From Rhynchospora pubera (lineage: Eukaryota > Streptophyta > Magnoliopsida > Poales > Cyperaceae), in NCBI GenBank assembly GCA_028095005.1, contig CM051460.1:152763461-152827460 (forward strand): 64,000 nucleotides of DNA. The letters are read 5' to 3'. The notes below the pieces were generated by a model. That model was not told the DNA's origin and did no database searches. It worked only from the letters and a program-made list of their open reading frames with translations. How positions within the stretch are numbered: the stretch's first letter is position 1; the number at the start of each line of letters is the position of its first letter. Position numbers and translations under genes: made by a program. Below are positions 1-10,237 of this stretch, one piece after another.

Positions 1-267
1 CTTTACACCAGTCTCAAAATCATCAAGTATATCAAGTGGATAGGGTTTCTTCAAGCATTTGGCACTCAAGATTGGTGCATTGTTCTTCTTCTGTACTCAA
101 GCATTTGGCACTCAAGTATATCAAGTGGATAGGGTTTACTCAGCACCTTATGCAAGAATAATTCTATTTCTGTCAAAAACTCAGATGTTCCTTTCTGTCA
201 TGATTGTAATAAGGCAAAAGCACATAAGCTTCCATTTTCTCATTCTCAGTCTGTAACTTCAGCTCCT

Positions 268-2798
268 TTGCAACTAGTGCATACAGATTTGTGGGGACCA
301 TCCCCAGTAATGTCTAATAATGGAAATAGATACTATGTACATTTTATTGATGATTATACAAGATTCAGTTGGTTTTATGCTTGTGCTTCAAAGTCTGATG
401 TGGTTAGAATCTTTGATTTCTTCAAACTGAAGGTTGAAAATTTGCTCTCAGCCTCAATTAAAACAGTTCAATGTGATGGTGGCCTTGAATTTAGACCTCT
501 GATGCACAAATATCCAGCAATCACATTTCAGATGTCATGTCCTCACACACCCCAGTAGAATGGCATTGCTGAGAGGAAGCACAGACACATGGTTGAATTG
601 GGTCTTGCAACAATGTATCATGCTCATATTCCTCTGGAATACTGGGACTGGATATTTGAGAGCACAAATTTTGTTATTAACAGGCTTCCATCTCATCACA
701 CATTCCCAGACACTCCTTTTCAGAAGTTGTTTAATCAGGCACCAGACTACAACTTCCTCAAAGTGATTGGTTGTGTCTGCTACCCACTACTCAGACCTTA
801 CAACATAAACAAGTTGCAACCCAGATCAGAATTGTGTGTATTTATGGGATACTCAACACAACATAAAGGCTACAGATGTTATCACATACCTTCTTAAAGA
901 GTGTATATCTCCAGACATGTGACATTCAATGAAGGAATATTCCCATTTCAACAAAGTGCCATTGAAGTCATTGAGCAACCTCAATCAGCCACATCTACTA
1001 CCTTGACCATACTACCCTCAATTGAACCCACTGACACATCTGGTGAACAATTAATTCAAACTGATGTGCATCAAAATACACCTCCTGCCAAAACAATGCC
1101 ATCAAACAACACCAATACTCACCACATGCTGACCAGACAAAAGACCAAAACTATAAAAACTAAAAAGTATCAGATTTATACAGCCACAAAATATCCTTTA
1201 ACCCCACCCACTGATGAAGTAGAGCCCACCTGTTACACTACAGCAAAGCTACATCCTCACTGGAGAGAAGCAATGGCAGCTGAGTTATCTGCACTGGCTG
1301 CAAATGCCACATGGGATCTAGTACCCTTACCTGCAAACACCAATGCAGTTGGATGTAAGTGGCTGTTCAAGATCAAGAAAAGATCTGATGGGACAATTGA
1401 GAGATACAAGGCACATTTAGTTGCCAAAGGATACACTCAACAGGAGGGGTTTGACTATTTTGAGACATTCAGTCCTGTCATCAAACCTACAACAGTCAGA
1501 TAATAATTTCCATAGCTCTATCAAAAGGCTGGCCCTTACATCAACTAGATGTTAATAATGCCTTTTTACATGGTGACTTGCAAGAGACAGTGTTCATGGA
1601 ACAACCCCCAGGATTTGTAGATCCAATCAAACCTAACTTTGTGTGCAAACTTAATAAAGCACTGTATGGACTCAAACAAGCACCAAGGGCATGGTTTCAG
1701 AAACTCAAAAACTTTCTTATCTCTCAGAAATTCAAGCCATCTCAAGCTGATCATTCATTGTTTATCTACATGGTCAATGATATCACTATCTACATTCTAG
1801 TGTATGTGGATGACATAATTGTTACAGGCAGCAACAAGGGAGCTATAGAAGCACTTATTCAAACACTACACTGCCACTTCTCTATCAAAGACCTAGGTCA
1901 ACTATCATACTTCTTGGGAATTGAAGTATCTCATTCAGCTACAGGACTGCACCTATCTCAAACAAGGTACTTTCAAACTATCCTGGAAAAGGCACAAATG
2001 GTGGGGGTCAAACCTTGTCAGACTCCCTTACAAGCAGGGGTACAATTGTCCAAATTTGATGGTCAACCCTTGTCAGACCCATTATTGTACAGGACTATTG
2101 TAGGGATGCTACAATATGCTACAATCACAAGGCCTGACCTAACCTTTGCTGTTAACAAGGTCTCACAATTCTTTGCACAGCCATCTGACAGTCACTGGCA
2201 AGCTGTCAAGAGAATACTTAGATATTTGAAAGGAACCATCAACATGGGTTTGCAATTTACTAAGTCATCACAGTTAGATTTGAGAGTATTCTGTGATGCT
2301 GACTGGGCTGGATGCCCAGATGATAGGCGTTCAACAACTGGCTTTGTAGTCTTTCTGGGGAATAACATTGTCTCCTGGTCATCAAAGAAGCAAAGCACTG
2401 TTTCCAGATCATCGACTGAGGCTGAGTATAGAGCAATGGCAGTGGCAACAACAGAAGTCATGTGGCTCAAATCTTTACTCTCTGAATTAGGCCACAAAGC
2501 ATCCCAATTACCTTCAATTTGGTGTGATAACCTCAGTGCCACATTTTTGGCTGCCAATCCTGTTTTTCATGCCAGAACAAAACATATAGAACTTGACTAT
2601 CATTTTGTCAGGGAGCAATTAGCAAATAAGCACCTTACTGTACACTTCCTTTGTTCAGCCGACCAGGTGGCAGATGTATTCACCAAAAGCTTGGCAAAAC
2701 AGAGATTTGGTTTACTCAGGGACAAGCTCACTGTTTGTCCCAATCAGCTGAGCTTGAGGGGGCCTGTAAATATGAAATGGAGAACTCCAGTAGTATAG
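268..2798 (+). pseudogene. Copia pol pseudogene (integrase-RT-RNase H)
   Basis: The integrase core is visible from 268 (HTDLWGP, then FIDDYTRFSWFY) and continues past a TAG stop at 556-558 with NGIAERKHRHMV. A second stop lies just before 900, where the reading continues with YISRHVTFNEG. The RT fingers (GCKWLFKIKKRSDGTIERYK) end at a stop at about 1501, and the frame shifts before the palm. From 1578 an intact 406-codon stretch carries QAPRAW, the catalytic YVDD motif (about 1803) and RNase H (DADWAGCPDDRRSTTG, SSTEAEYRA, ARTKHIELDYHF). The stops and frameshift show that it no longer makes one polyprotein. The integrase N-terminal zinc region, gag and protease are absent or unrecognisable upstream of 268. 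Confidence 0.92.
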
Positions 2799-2971
2799 AT
2801 AATGGAGAGAATGTAAATAAATGAAAGTCTGTTAGGCGTTTTAATGAGGGAAATGTTCAGTTAGTTAGAAGTGAGAGAAACTAATTGTGTATATAAATAC
2901 CCCCTTGATAAATTGTAAAAAGTGAGATGAGATAATAAAAATGATTCTCTCTCAATCTGAAATTCTCATCA
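2765..2971 (+). repeat. Probable 3' LTR of the decayed Copia element
   Basis: Directly after a purine tract (gagggggcc) the sequence runs from a TG dinucleotide to ...TCATCA and contains a TATA-like stretch (tatataaatacccc, about 2890). The length, near 207 bp, is short for Copia. The 5' LTR is not in the window, so the left edge is inferred; a start at 2830 (TGTTAGGCG) is also possible. Confidence 0.55.
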
Positions 2972-2972
2972 G

Positions 2973-3066
2973 AGGAATAAGAAAAGAAGTATTGAAAAGT
3001 GTGTAATTTTATTAAAAGTTTGAATTATTTATAATAAATTTACTCTTTTATTTTCTTATTCCCTAA
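2973..3066. mobile_element. MITE fragment of the GTTTGGAT family
   Basis: A short inverted repeat (aggaataagaaaag ... cttattccct) brackets a core matching the reverse complement of the core shared by the local MITE family (acaaagttacacac, ataaacaatcc). It abuts the Copia LTR end and lacks the usual GTTTGGAT terminal repeats, so it is a fragment. Confidence 0.5.
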
Positions 3067-3424
3067 TGGGCTCATCCAAAAGGAGAAAACAAAGCCCATC
3101 AGAAAACCCAAGTTCCGGGAGCCCCTTAAATTTTTGTTACTAGAATAAGTTAGATAGTGGTACCTGTTGGTTCCTTTTATATATTTGTGATGTCATGTAA
3201 TATTTTTTATTTATTTTAGTGAAAATAGCTCATCGATTTCTTCCATCCTTAAATAAAAAATAATCAAAAGACGCAGTCGCTGTCAAGTGTCAAGGCAAGC
3301 TAGCGTAAGGCTTTTGGGGAAAAAAAAAGCGCCGAATTTCCACGTTGCTTCCTTCCTCTTTCCACCGTATTTTCGACTTTGCCAAAGGAAAATTCCTTTC
3401 TATTTCCCTCTTCTTCTAATACGC

Positions 3425-3433
3425 ATTATAAAC
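3425..3433 (+). promoter_or_regulatory. TATA box of the DUF1517 gene
   Basis: ATTATAAAC lies about 75 bp upstream of the ATG at 3504, in a pyrimidine-rich plant-type promoter. Spacing is right for transcription starting around 3455-3465. Inferred from position only. Confidence 0.5.
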
Positions 3434-3503
3434 AGCCCCAAAATCACCTCAGTTTAAAAAATTCCAATTCTCCCTTTACAATTCGAACTCTGTTACCAAA
3501 ACC

Positions 3504-6500
3504 ATGGAACTTCCTTCATCTTCATACCCACTAGGGAGAAAGTCAATGGCACTAGTTCTCATTTTGGTACTCATTGTGTTGTTATCACACAATGCTGCAG
3601 CAGCCTCAGGCGGTGCTATGGGCGGCGGCTTCTCATCCGCTCGTATTTCGAAAGCCTCCTATAGTACTAGTACTCGTTCAAGATACACTTATTCAACCCC
3701 TTACACTACTTACGTGTACAGAGACAGTTGTTGCGGCTCTCGCCGGACCTACACACTGCTGCACCAAAATGGGATGGAAGAAAGAGATATGAGGGTTTTC
3801 TTCATTGCTGTTCTTGTTAGTGGTGTGATGATCACCCTTTTATTAGCTTATTTTGATAAAAACCGATCGATGCCAAGCGTCATCAAACTTCAGGTTAAGA
3901 TGTTTCTTTGTTTTTTCTTTTCATCAATTTATTAATTTCTTCAGGGAAGAAATGATAATTGTAATTCTGTTAGGTGAAATCTTAATAAATTGATAATTAT
4001 ATACATATTTTCCTAAAATCTTATTTGAATGCAACAGTTGCTCCACTTCAAACATTTATTGCATTTAGCTGGATCACTGGTAAAATTAATCGGAGAATTA
4101 CATGTAATTGGCTCTAGTCGGCAATTCAAAAGTCGTGTGCTCTCTTCATGTTAGCTTCATAACGAACATAGATTGGAATTAATCATACACTGCAGTACTG
4201 CACTAATGTTTGCTGATTATTGTTAATTGTTCTTAGTTCTGATCGGTAGCTAGTTTAAATTGTTGGTTTAATTATTGGAAAGAAACAAATTTCATGATTC
4301 AATAATTTGTTATGTTTATAGAATTTGTCATTTAAGGTAATTCTATTTTGAGCAGAAATTTTAAATCAGATTTGAATTATGATCATTTATTTTGTTCATA
4401 ATTTTAAATGAAAGATTTGAATTTAAGCTTAAGCCTGGTTATTTAATTATTTGTCATGTACTCATGTTTACTAACAACACCATTAATTTCTCATACATTC
4501 AGGTTGCATTGAAAGGTCAAGGTTGCTCGCTTCAACAGGATCTAAATGATATTGCTCTAAAAGCAGATACATCCACACAAGAGGGTTACAAATTCGTTCT
4601 AGAAGGTACAACAATGAAATGACCATTTTGTGTAGTTTTGGGGCTGACATATTTTAAATGACGCAGTCTTAATTTATCATGAAAACCAATTTAAGTTTAT
4701 CATTCATTAAATTAATTTATTAAGTAATTTTTATTACTTATTTGGGTTTCTAGAAATCTGTGAAGATCATAGGCAGCGTTTGGATATAGGAAGAAGGTCC
4801 AAATTTATTATAAACAATCCAAACTCTTCACAAAATTACACACTTCTCAATACTTCTTCCCACTTCTTGGACCCTAATCCGGTGTAGCATGCGTACGAGC
4901 CGTCTGATCTTGATCGGACGGTTCATTTTTTACGGGCCTATCAATCTAGGTTACATGCACGGAGCTCCCTTGTCCATTGGATCTTGATCAGACGGCTCTG
5001 ATGCCGCGCTACACGGTGTGCCGCGCGGCACCAAATCTGAATTCCCACTTCTTCCCTTCTTCCCTTCTTCCCACACCTATCCAAACGGAGCCATAGAAAC
5101 TTAGTGATGATGTGATTGAGAACTAAATGTATTATTCCCTATAAAAAAACTGCAACAATGTTACTGGTCTCATAAGATATCCCGATCATGTAAGTGTTTC
5201 TAGGATCTTAATGTGGAAATAATCAGAATCCAGGATTACCTCCAGCCATTCCTTGTTCTTCAGTGATATGGATGAGTTGCTTCACAGGAGAGAGATCTTC
5301 CAATCGATCTGCACTCCAACTCCACCGGTTCCTGCAAGAAAGAAGACACTACTAGTCCGATCGGCCTTCCTTACAGTGATGGTGTACTTTCGGAATGTCG
5401 GACTAGATCACGTCTCCCTCAAATCTCTATCTTCCTCTCTATTTTGGTGAATAGAGTGATAGGATATGTTTCTCATACTGTTCTCCATCAGAACAGAGTG
5501 TTAAAAGGGTAAAAAATCACTCAGGAGGCGCTGTGGGTCGGTGGAATCCAAAAAACACTGAGATCACATGTTATGTCCAGATGCAGTCTCCGCCCTGACG
5601 ACCCGCCAGAATCCTGGCGGCCCCTGCCAAGAACCCTGACGACCCCGCCAGAAAAGGACGGACCCGAGACTGACTGGCTGAACTTACAAATCAAACCCTT
5701 AAACTTTTCGTTTTGCAATCTCTTTTGTTGTCGTTTTTGCAAGCCCTTTTGTGTAAGGATATTTTAAACATTTGGATTTCAATGACTCACAGTAATTTGA
5801 CCTGTATTGTGCAGAGTCAGCAAGGGCCTTACTGAGAAATTCGGAGTATTGGCTATTATCCTATTTATCAGTAAGGGCTACATTTACCTTTTTATTGGGA
5901 TTTGTTATTTAGTAATCTTATTTTGAAGCATTCTCCCAAAAAACAAAAAAATTCCTTTTCATTGTTAAAAGTTGTTACTACTGTGTTAACAACTGGTGTT
6001 TACCTAATTTCAATACCAACAACATTGTAGGAGCAGACAAAATGCGATGAAAATCAGGCTGAGAATCTATTCTATGAACTTTCTTTTGAAGAGCGAAGTA
6101 AATTTGATGAAGAGACGCTTGTTAATATAGATAACCATCAAGAACAAAAAAGAATGTCGAATGTGTCTACTTCATCTACTCCATTCATTGTCGTAAGAAA
6201 ATTTTTGGTCGATTGTACACATTTTCAAAGATTAGTTGCGGAAATGTTATGTCCTTGTAATGTTTATAAATTTTTGTTCCTTTCGAAGATTCCTGATTTT
6301 TGCAGTATTAGCTCACTATACTTGTAAATAAAGCAGACTCTTTGACCATTTACATATGTTTGCTCTTTTGTATGTTTTTAGGTGAATGTGATACTTGCAA
6401 CTGCTGGACCACTTAAATTGTCTCCAATTAATACAGCAACAGACTTGAAAGCCATACTGCAGAAACTTGGTGGATTGGCCAAAATAGAAATTTTGGTATG

Positions 6501-7109
6501 CGTTAAAATTTAAAAACATCGCTTGAACAATATATAAAATTTTCAGAATTAATTGCAATAAAGTCCCATAATCTTTGGCGAGTCCTACTTTCTGAGTTTG
6601 TGTACTTGGTACGTGTGACATGTTTACAGTATATATATTGAACTTCAGAAACTTCAGTAAATGTATGACAAAATTTTGTTTTATGAAAGCTAAAGCAGAA
6701 ATTTCATCTCATACTAGAAAAATAAAATTTTAGAATTAGGTTCCTCATTAAAAATAAAATCAAAATCGGATAATAATAATAGAATTAGGTTCAACCAAAA
6801 AGCGTTCCACTTTGCAAAAAATTAAATAACCTTATAAGGACAAGTGAGGTGCCGATTTGATTTTTATTTATTAATTTTTCTCTATAAGTGGTAAATCTGG
6901 CAATGGCACATTGCCCATAAGGCAATTTTTATTACAAGCAATTGTTAATTTCCTGCTTGAATGATATCCTAATTTAAGCTTTATTTTATGTTATTATGTA
7001 GGCTGCTCATGTTTTATGGACTCCTCAAGATGAGAATGATCATTTATCTGCAGAGAGGGTATTTCAAGACTATCCCCTTTTAACAGAGTTTAAAGACAAA
7101 TTGGATTAA
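3504..7109 (+). CDS. DUF1517-family membrane protein (FLAP1-like), possibly damaged
   Basis: Exons read by eye: 3504-3893, 4503-4605, an unresolved middle part, 6031-6192, 6382-6495 and 7002-7109 (TAA). The protein has an N-terminal hydrophobic signal or anchor (residues about 14-32), a Gly/Ser/Tyr-rich segment, a transmembrane helix (FFIAVLVSGVMITLLLAYF), then the DUF1517 region: SVIKLQ, LNDIALKADTSTQEG, FEERSKFDEETLVN, TDLKAILQKLG, VLWTPQDENDHLS and DYPLL. Known plant members include FLAP1, a chloroplast envelope protein in light acclimation; this copy has an ER-type N-terminus, so its location is unclear. After VLEGTTMK an in-frame TGA (4620-4622) falls where relatives continue with an LLRHPDY-like motif. 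Splicing at 4605/4606 ends in phase 1 while exon 6031 starts in phase 0, and no clean bridging exon was found. Family assignment is firm; integrity is doubtful. Confidence 0.72.
4772..5092. mobile_element. MITE in the DUF1517 gene, with a nested inverted repeat
   Basis: Terminal repeats GGCAGCGTTTGGATA ... TATCCAAACGGAGCC are flanked by ATA on both sides (4769-4771 and 5093-5095), a 3-bp target duplication. Inside, roughly 4870-5035 is a second, GC-richer unit with its own inverted repeat (gagccgtctgatcttgatc at 4897 and its complement ending at 4998), so one short element appears to have inserted in another. Confidence 0.8.
5100..6030 (+). other. Unresolved middle of the DUF1517 gene
   Basis: This stretch should contain the missing exon. 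An open frame at 5253-5450 reads ELLHRREIFQSICTP, loosely like the LLRHPDYCIS segment of the family. Every nearby AG acceptor (5233, 5245, 5263) gives a different frame, so it cannot be joined cleanly. A GC-rich stretch at 5520-5680 is open on both strands but matches nothing recognised. Confidence 0.35.
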
Positions 7110-7568
7110 ATTTAGTATAGCGTTGGTTTCTTTAATTTTTCTAGTAATGGTACCCAGCTAAGAACTCAAAAAGGTGATTTGAGTTTGTCGCTAACTCGCT
7201 ATATATTAAATAGTTTTTCTTGTTGTTGAGAGTCTATAGAATAGTGGATTTGGTTCTTATGTAAATAGTGAACTGAACTCCGCTTCTTGATGAGGTACTA
7301 CCTTCTAGCACAGGCCATTCCAGTTCTTGGTTTACAGTATAGAAATTCAAAGATGTCTCTCTGTTCAAACTTATAAAAAAAAAAAAAAAGGAGGTGGTTT
7401 CAAAAGAAACTAAATTTCCTATATAAAGAATGGTGTGTTATGATAAGTGCATATTTTCATTTAATGCGATCATGTATGTCTATGACTAACCGAGCTTAGT
7501 TATTGCTGAACGGAAGAGGTAGTTTAAATTATGTATAATAATTATATAAAGTAGTTGAATGTTTCACA
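7110..7568. other. 3' flank of the DUF1517 gene, no gene seen
   Basis: AT-rich sequence with a poly-A run near 7376-7388. It probably includes the 3' UTR. No coding or repeat signal was recognised. Confidence 0.5.
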
Positions 7569-7724
7569 GGCTCCGTTTGGATGAGGTGTGGGAAGAAGAG
7601 AATAAAGAAATAAGAGAATAAATTTATTATAAACAATCTAAACTCTTTACAAAGTTACACACTTTCCAATATTTCTTCCCACTTTTTTCCTTAATCCTCT
7701 TATTCCCACACCATCCAAACGGAG
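7569..7724. mobile_element. GTTTGGAT-family MITE
   Basis: Ends GGCTCCGTTTGGATGAGGTGTGG and CCACACCATCCAAACGGAG are inverted repeats. The core carries the family signature (ttataaacaatc, ctttacaaagttacacac). Confidence 0.85.
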
Positions 7725-7747
7725 AAGAAAATAGTCTTCTTCTTTAA

Positions 7748-7823
7748 CTTGTTTGGATGCCTAGAAAGAAATATTTCTAGAAAAAAGCTATTCTTTCTAT
7801 TCCTTTCCCATCCAAACGGAGCC
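7748..7823. mobile_element. Very short GTTTGGAT-family MITE
   Basis: A 76-bp near-palindrome, starting tgtttggatgcctag and ending ccatccaaacggagcc, with the arms meeting around tatttctagaaa. It lies next to the preceding MITE. Confidence 0.65.
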
Positions 7824-7944
7824 ACAATGAAGTCTCTAAATAAGAAAAATAAAGGATATTAAACTGCTACTGATAGTTTATGTGATATAATGACATTCTG
7901 AACTTATGCTATTCTTAGCAAATAATGAGAAATAAATAAACATT

Positions 7945-8163
7945 AAGGAGCATATTGGAGTGATCTACTCGGTTGGAGTGGGAATAGGAAATAAGAATAG
8001 AAAAGAGCTTATTCCTTATTTTTTATTCAAATTTTTTGGTTTTGTTAGAATATGGATAAGGGTCGGAATAAGTCCAAATTCTCTATTCCTTATTTGTTTG
8101 TTTTTCACCGGAATAAGGAATAAGGGGCTTATTCCCTATTCCCACTCCAACCAAACACACCCT
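7945..8163. mobile_element. Inverted-repeat MITE, second type (GGTTGGAGTGGGAATAGG ends)
   Basis: The left arm ggttggagtgggaataggaa pairs with the right arm ttccctattcccactccaacc. The internal sequence repeats ttattccttatt motifs. Ends ...ccaaacacaccc resemble Tourist-like elements; superfamily is not certain. Confidence 0.7.
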
Positions 8164-8257
8164 AGAATGATAGTTATTTTGGAGTCAAATATTTTTTTCC
8201 CCTTTTGATGTCTTGAATCCAGAAGGAGATAGTATACCTGTTTTTATTCCTCACAAA

Positions 8258-8446
8258 GGCTCCGTTTGGATGGCTTCTTTCCGGAATAAGGAATAAGGAA
8301 TAATCACTTTTTACCAATAAATTTATTTCTAACCATCCAAACTCTTCACAAAAGTTACACACTTTCCAATAAATTTACCTCTTCTCAATAAATTTTTTCC
8401 CTTCTTCCTTCTTCCTACTTTATTCTCAACGCATCCAAACAGAGCC
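8258..8446. mobile_element. GTTTGGAT-family MITE
   Basis: GGCTCCGTTTGGATGG ... GCATCCAAACAGAGCC, flanked by AAA on both sides. The core has the family signature (accatccaaactcttcac, gttacacac). Confidence 0.85.
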
Positions 8447-8710
8447 AAATGTTTTCTATGGGACCCATATCTTGTAGCCAAAATCCGTACCGACTCTGAG
8501 CAGCAGTTTGTATTAGTTGAAATGTACTGGCTTCTGCATATATTAAGTCATACCTTACGATAATCCATTATGAAGGTATTAATTGTGCAGTTGAAACATG
8601 CCCTGGAAAAATATGTACTTAATTTTCTAATAAACCAATAATCATTTTGCACGGGTCAGTTAATGGATTAGGTATGCCGTGTGCATATAAGATAGAAAAT
8701 TGATCTTTAT

Positions 8711-8869
8711 GGGTGCGTTTGGATAGGTGTGGGAAGAAGGGAAGAAGAGAAGAAGTGGGAAGAAGCATTGAGAAGTGTGTAATTTTGTGAAGAGTTTGAA
8801 TTGTTTATAATTTTTTTTCTTATTCTTTTTCCTTCTTCTTCTTCTTTTTTCCAACGATCCAAACGCATC
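8711..8869. mobile_element. GTTTGGAT-family MITE, inverse orientation
   Basis: GGGTGCGTTTGGATAGGTG ... CGATCCAAACGCATC with TTAT directly on both sides. The core reads agtgtgtaattttgtgaaga, the reverse complement of the family core. Confidence 0.85.
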
Positions 8870-9460
8870 TTATGGGGAGAATTTTTTTAAAAAAAAGAAA
8901 AGATAGAAAATTGAAAACCCGGTCTGCTCCCACTTGAAAGTACAGCCATAATGGAGAATTGCATGATTCGAAAACCAATTTAAGTGATAATTCTGTTGAA
9001 AATAAAAATGATAGTTGATAATTCAAGTGGTATCCTGACAAATAAATTTGGGCTGAAGAGAAAATTCAACGGATGACAGTCATCCGATGACTAACCAATC
9101 TGATGTGCTTTTCGAATCAACCATTTCATCTCGTGAAAGTAGATTTCAAGTTGTAAAAAAAAGAGTAATGTTTTGTAAACTGATATGCTCTTTGATTTGA
9201 CCATCTGATGTGCTCTTTTACCTCTCGTATATTTGCGATTTTTTATTCCGAGAAAGTACTAAAAGGAATCAAATAAAAGTTGCAGTTGTAAACTGAAGAT
9301 TATTTGGTACTCCGGACAGTAATGTTTTTTTTTCCATCCAAAAATATTTCGTCGAAATTTTATCCAATATGCAACTTAATATATTTTACGCACAGAAGAA
9401 AAATAAATTTTACTTGAAAAAATATACAGATGATTCACTTCTTTTAGTTATAAGAATACA
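8870..9460. other. AT-rich intergenic sequence
   Basis: No gene or clear repeat was recognised. The 73-codon frame on the minus strand overlaps the MITE arm and is not supported. Confidence 0.5.
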
Positions 9461-9585
9461 GACACCGTTTGGATGCGTTGAGAAGAAGGTATGAAGAAAT
9501 AAATTATAAACAATTCAAATTTTTCACAAAGTTACACACTTCCCAATACTTCTTCCCTTCTTCCTTCACCTATCCAAACGGAGCC
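9461..9585. mobile_element. GTTTGGAT-family MITE
   Basis: GACACCGTTTGGATGCG ... CTATCCAAACGGAGCC with ACA on both sides (9458-9460, 9586-9588). Core cacaaagttacacacttccc. Confidence 0.85.
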
Positions 9586-9779
9586 ACAATTAAGAAATTT
9601 ATACAAAAAAAAAGTATAAACAATACATCAAATATAATCTTGAACAAAATTTTCTAAAAATAATTAGAAAACTTCTTTTTTAATGGAAAATAGTCCAAGA
9701 AGTATATACAACTTGTAATAAGCTGAGCTAAACCAATAAGTTGTGGAGTGATTAGGATTTAGAAGTAGGGATAAAATAA

Positions 9780-10237
9780 AAAAGCAAGATTGGATACTGC
9801 CACAGAGAATCCAAACAATCATTCACTCCTCTTGCGCTTTATCCATCACCATCACCGCCACCGGTCACAATTTTCACTTCCCCCGCAATCTTGTTTTCGA
9901 ATCTCGACCTCTCTCTCCTCTCAACCTCTGACTTGTCCGCATCGCCTCTCTCCGACTGCATCTCCGTCGCTCTCTCTCAGAATCTCTCTCTCTCTCCCTC
10001 TCTCTTGCTTATACAAGAGGTCAGTGCTCTCAACTGTGTGCTTCTGTGCGGTACCGGTACGTAAGGTATTAGAGCGGCCGCAATGAAATTTGGTGGTAAA
10101 CGGGTCTAAGCAGGCAGGTATAGGCTTAGAGGGAAAAGCCTGCTTGTTCCAAGATAATTCTGTAAATTACTATTTGTGCTTTAATTTGTGTGCAGATCTC
10201 AAGGGCCTGACTCCATCACATTTCTCTTACCCCAAGA
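9780..10237 (+). promoter_or_regulatory. 5' UTR region of the DUF7806-like gene
   Basis: A C/T-rich tract (9830-10015, ctctctctccctctctc) typical of plant leaders is followed by a probable leader intron ending at a tttgtgtgcag acceptor at about 10195. The ATG at 10238 opens the coding exon. The long frame through 9790-10086 has no ATG start and low-complexity content, so it is read as leader. Confidence 0.55.

Larger units (their letters stand above)
1..2971 (+). mobile_element. Ty1/Copia retrotransposon, decayed 3' portion
   Basis: This is the downstream part of a Copia element whose 5' end lies outside the window or is lost. Integrase, reverse transcriptase and RNase H follow each other in Copia order on the + strand and end in a purine-rich tract (about 2752-2762) and a short 3' LTR. 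In-frame stops and at least one frameshift break the reading frame, so it is not autonomous. It is unrelated at sequence level to the two long-LTR Copia elements further right. Confidence 0.9.

Noticed and set aside
5521..5767. Opposed frames of 64-73 codons in a GC-rich stretch
   Set aside because: Open on both strands because of base composition; no match to the surrounding DUF1517 protein.
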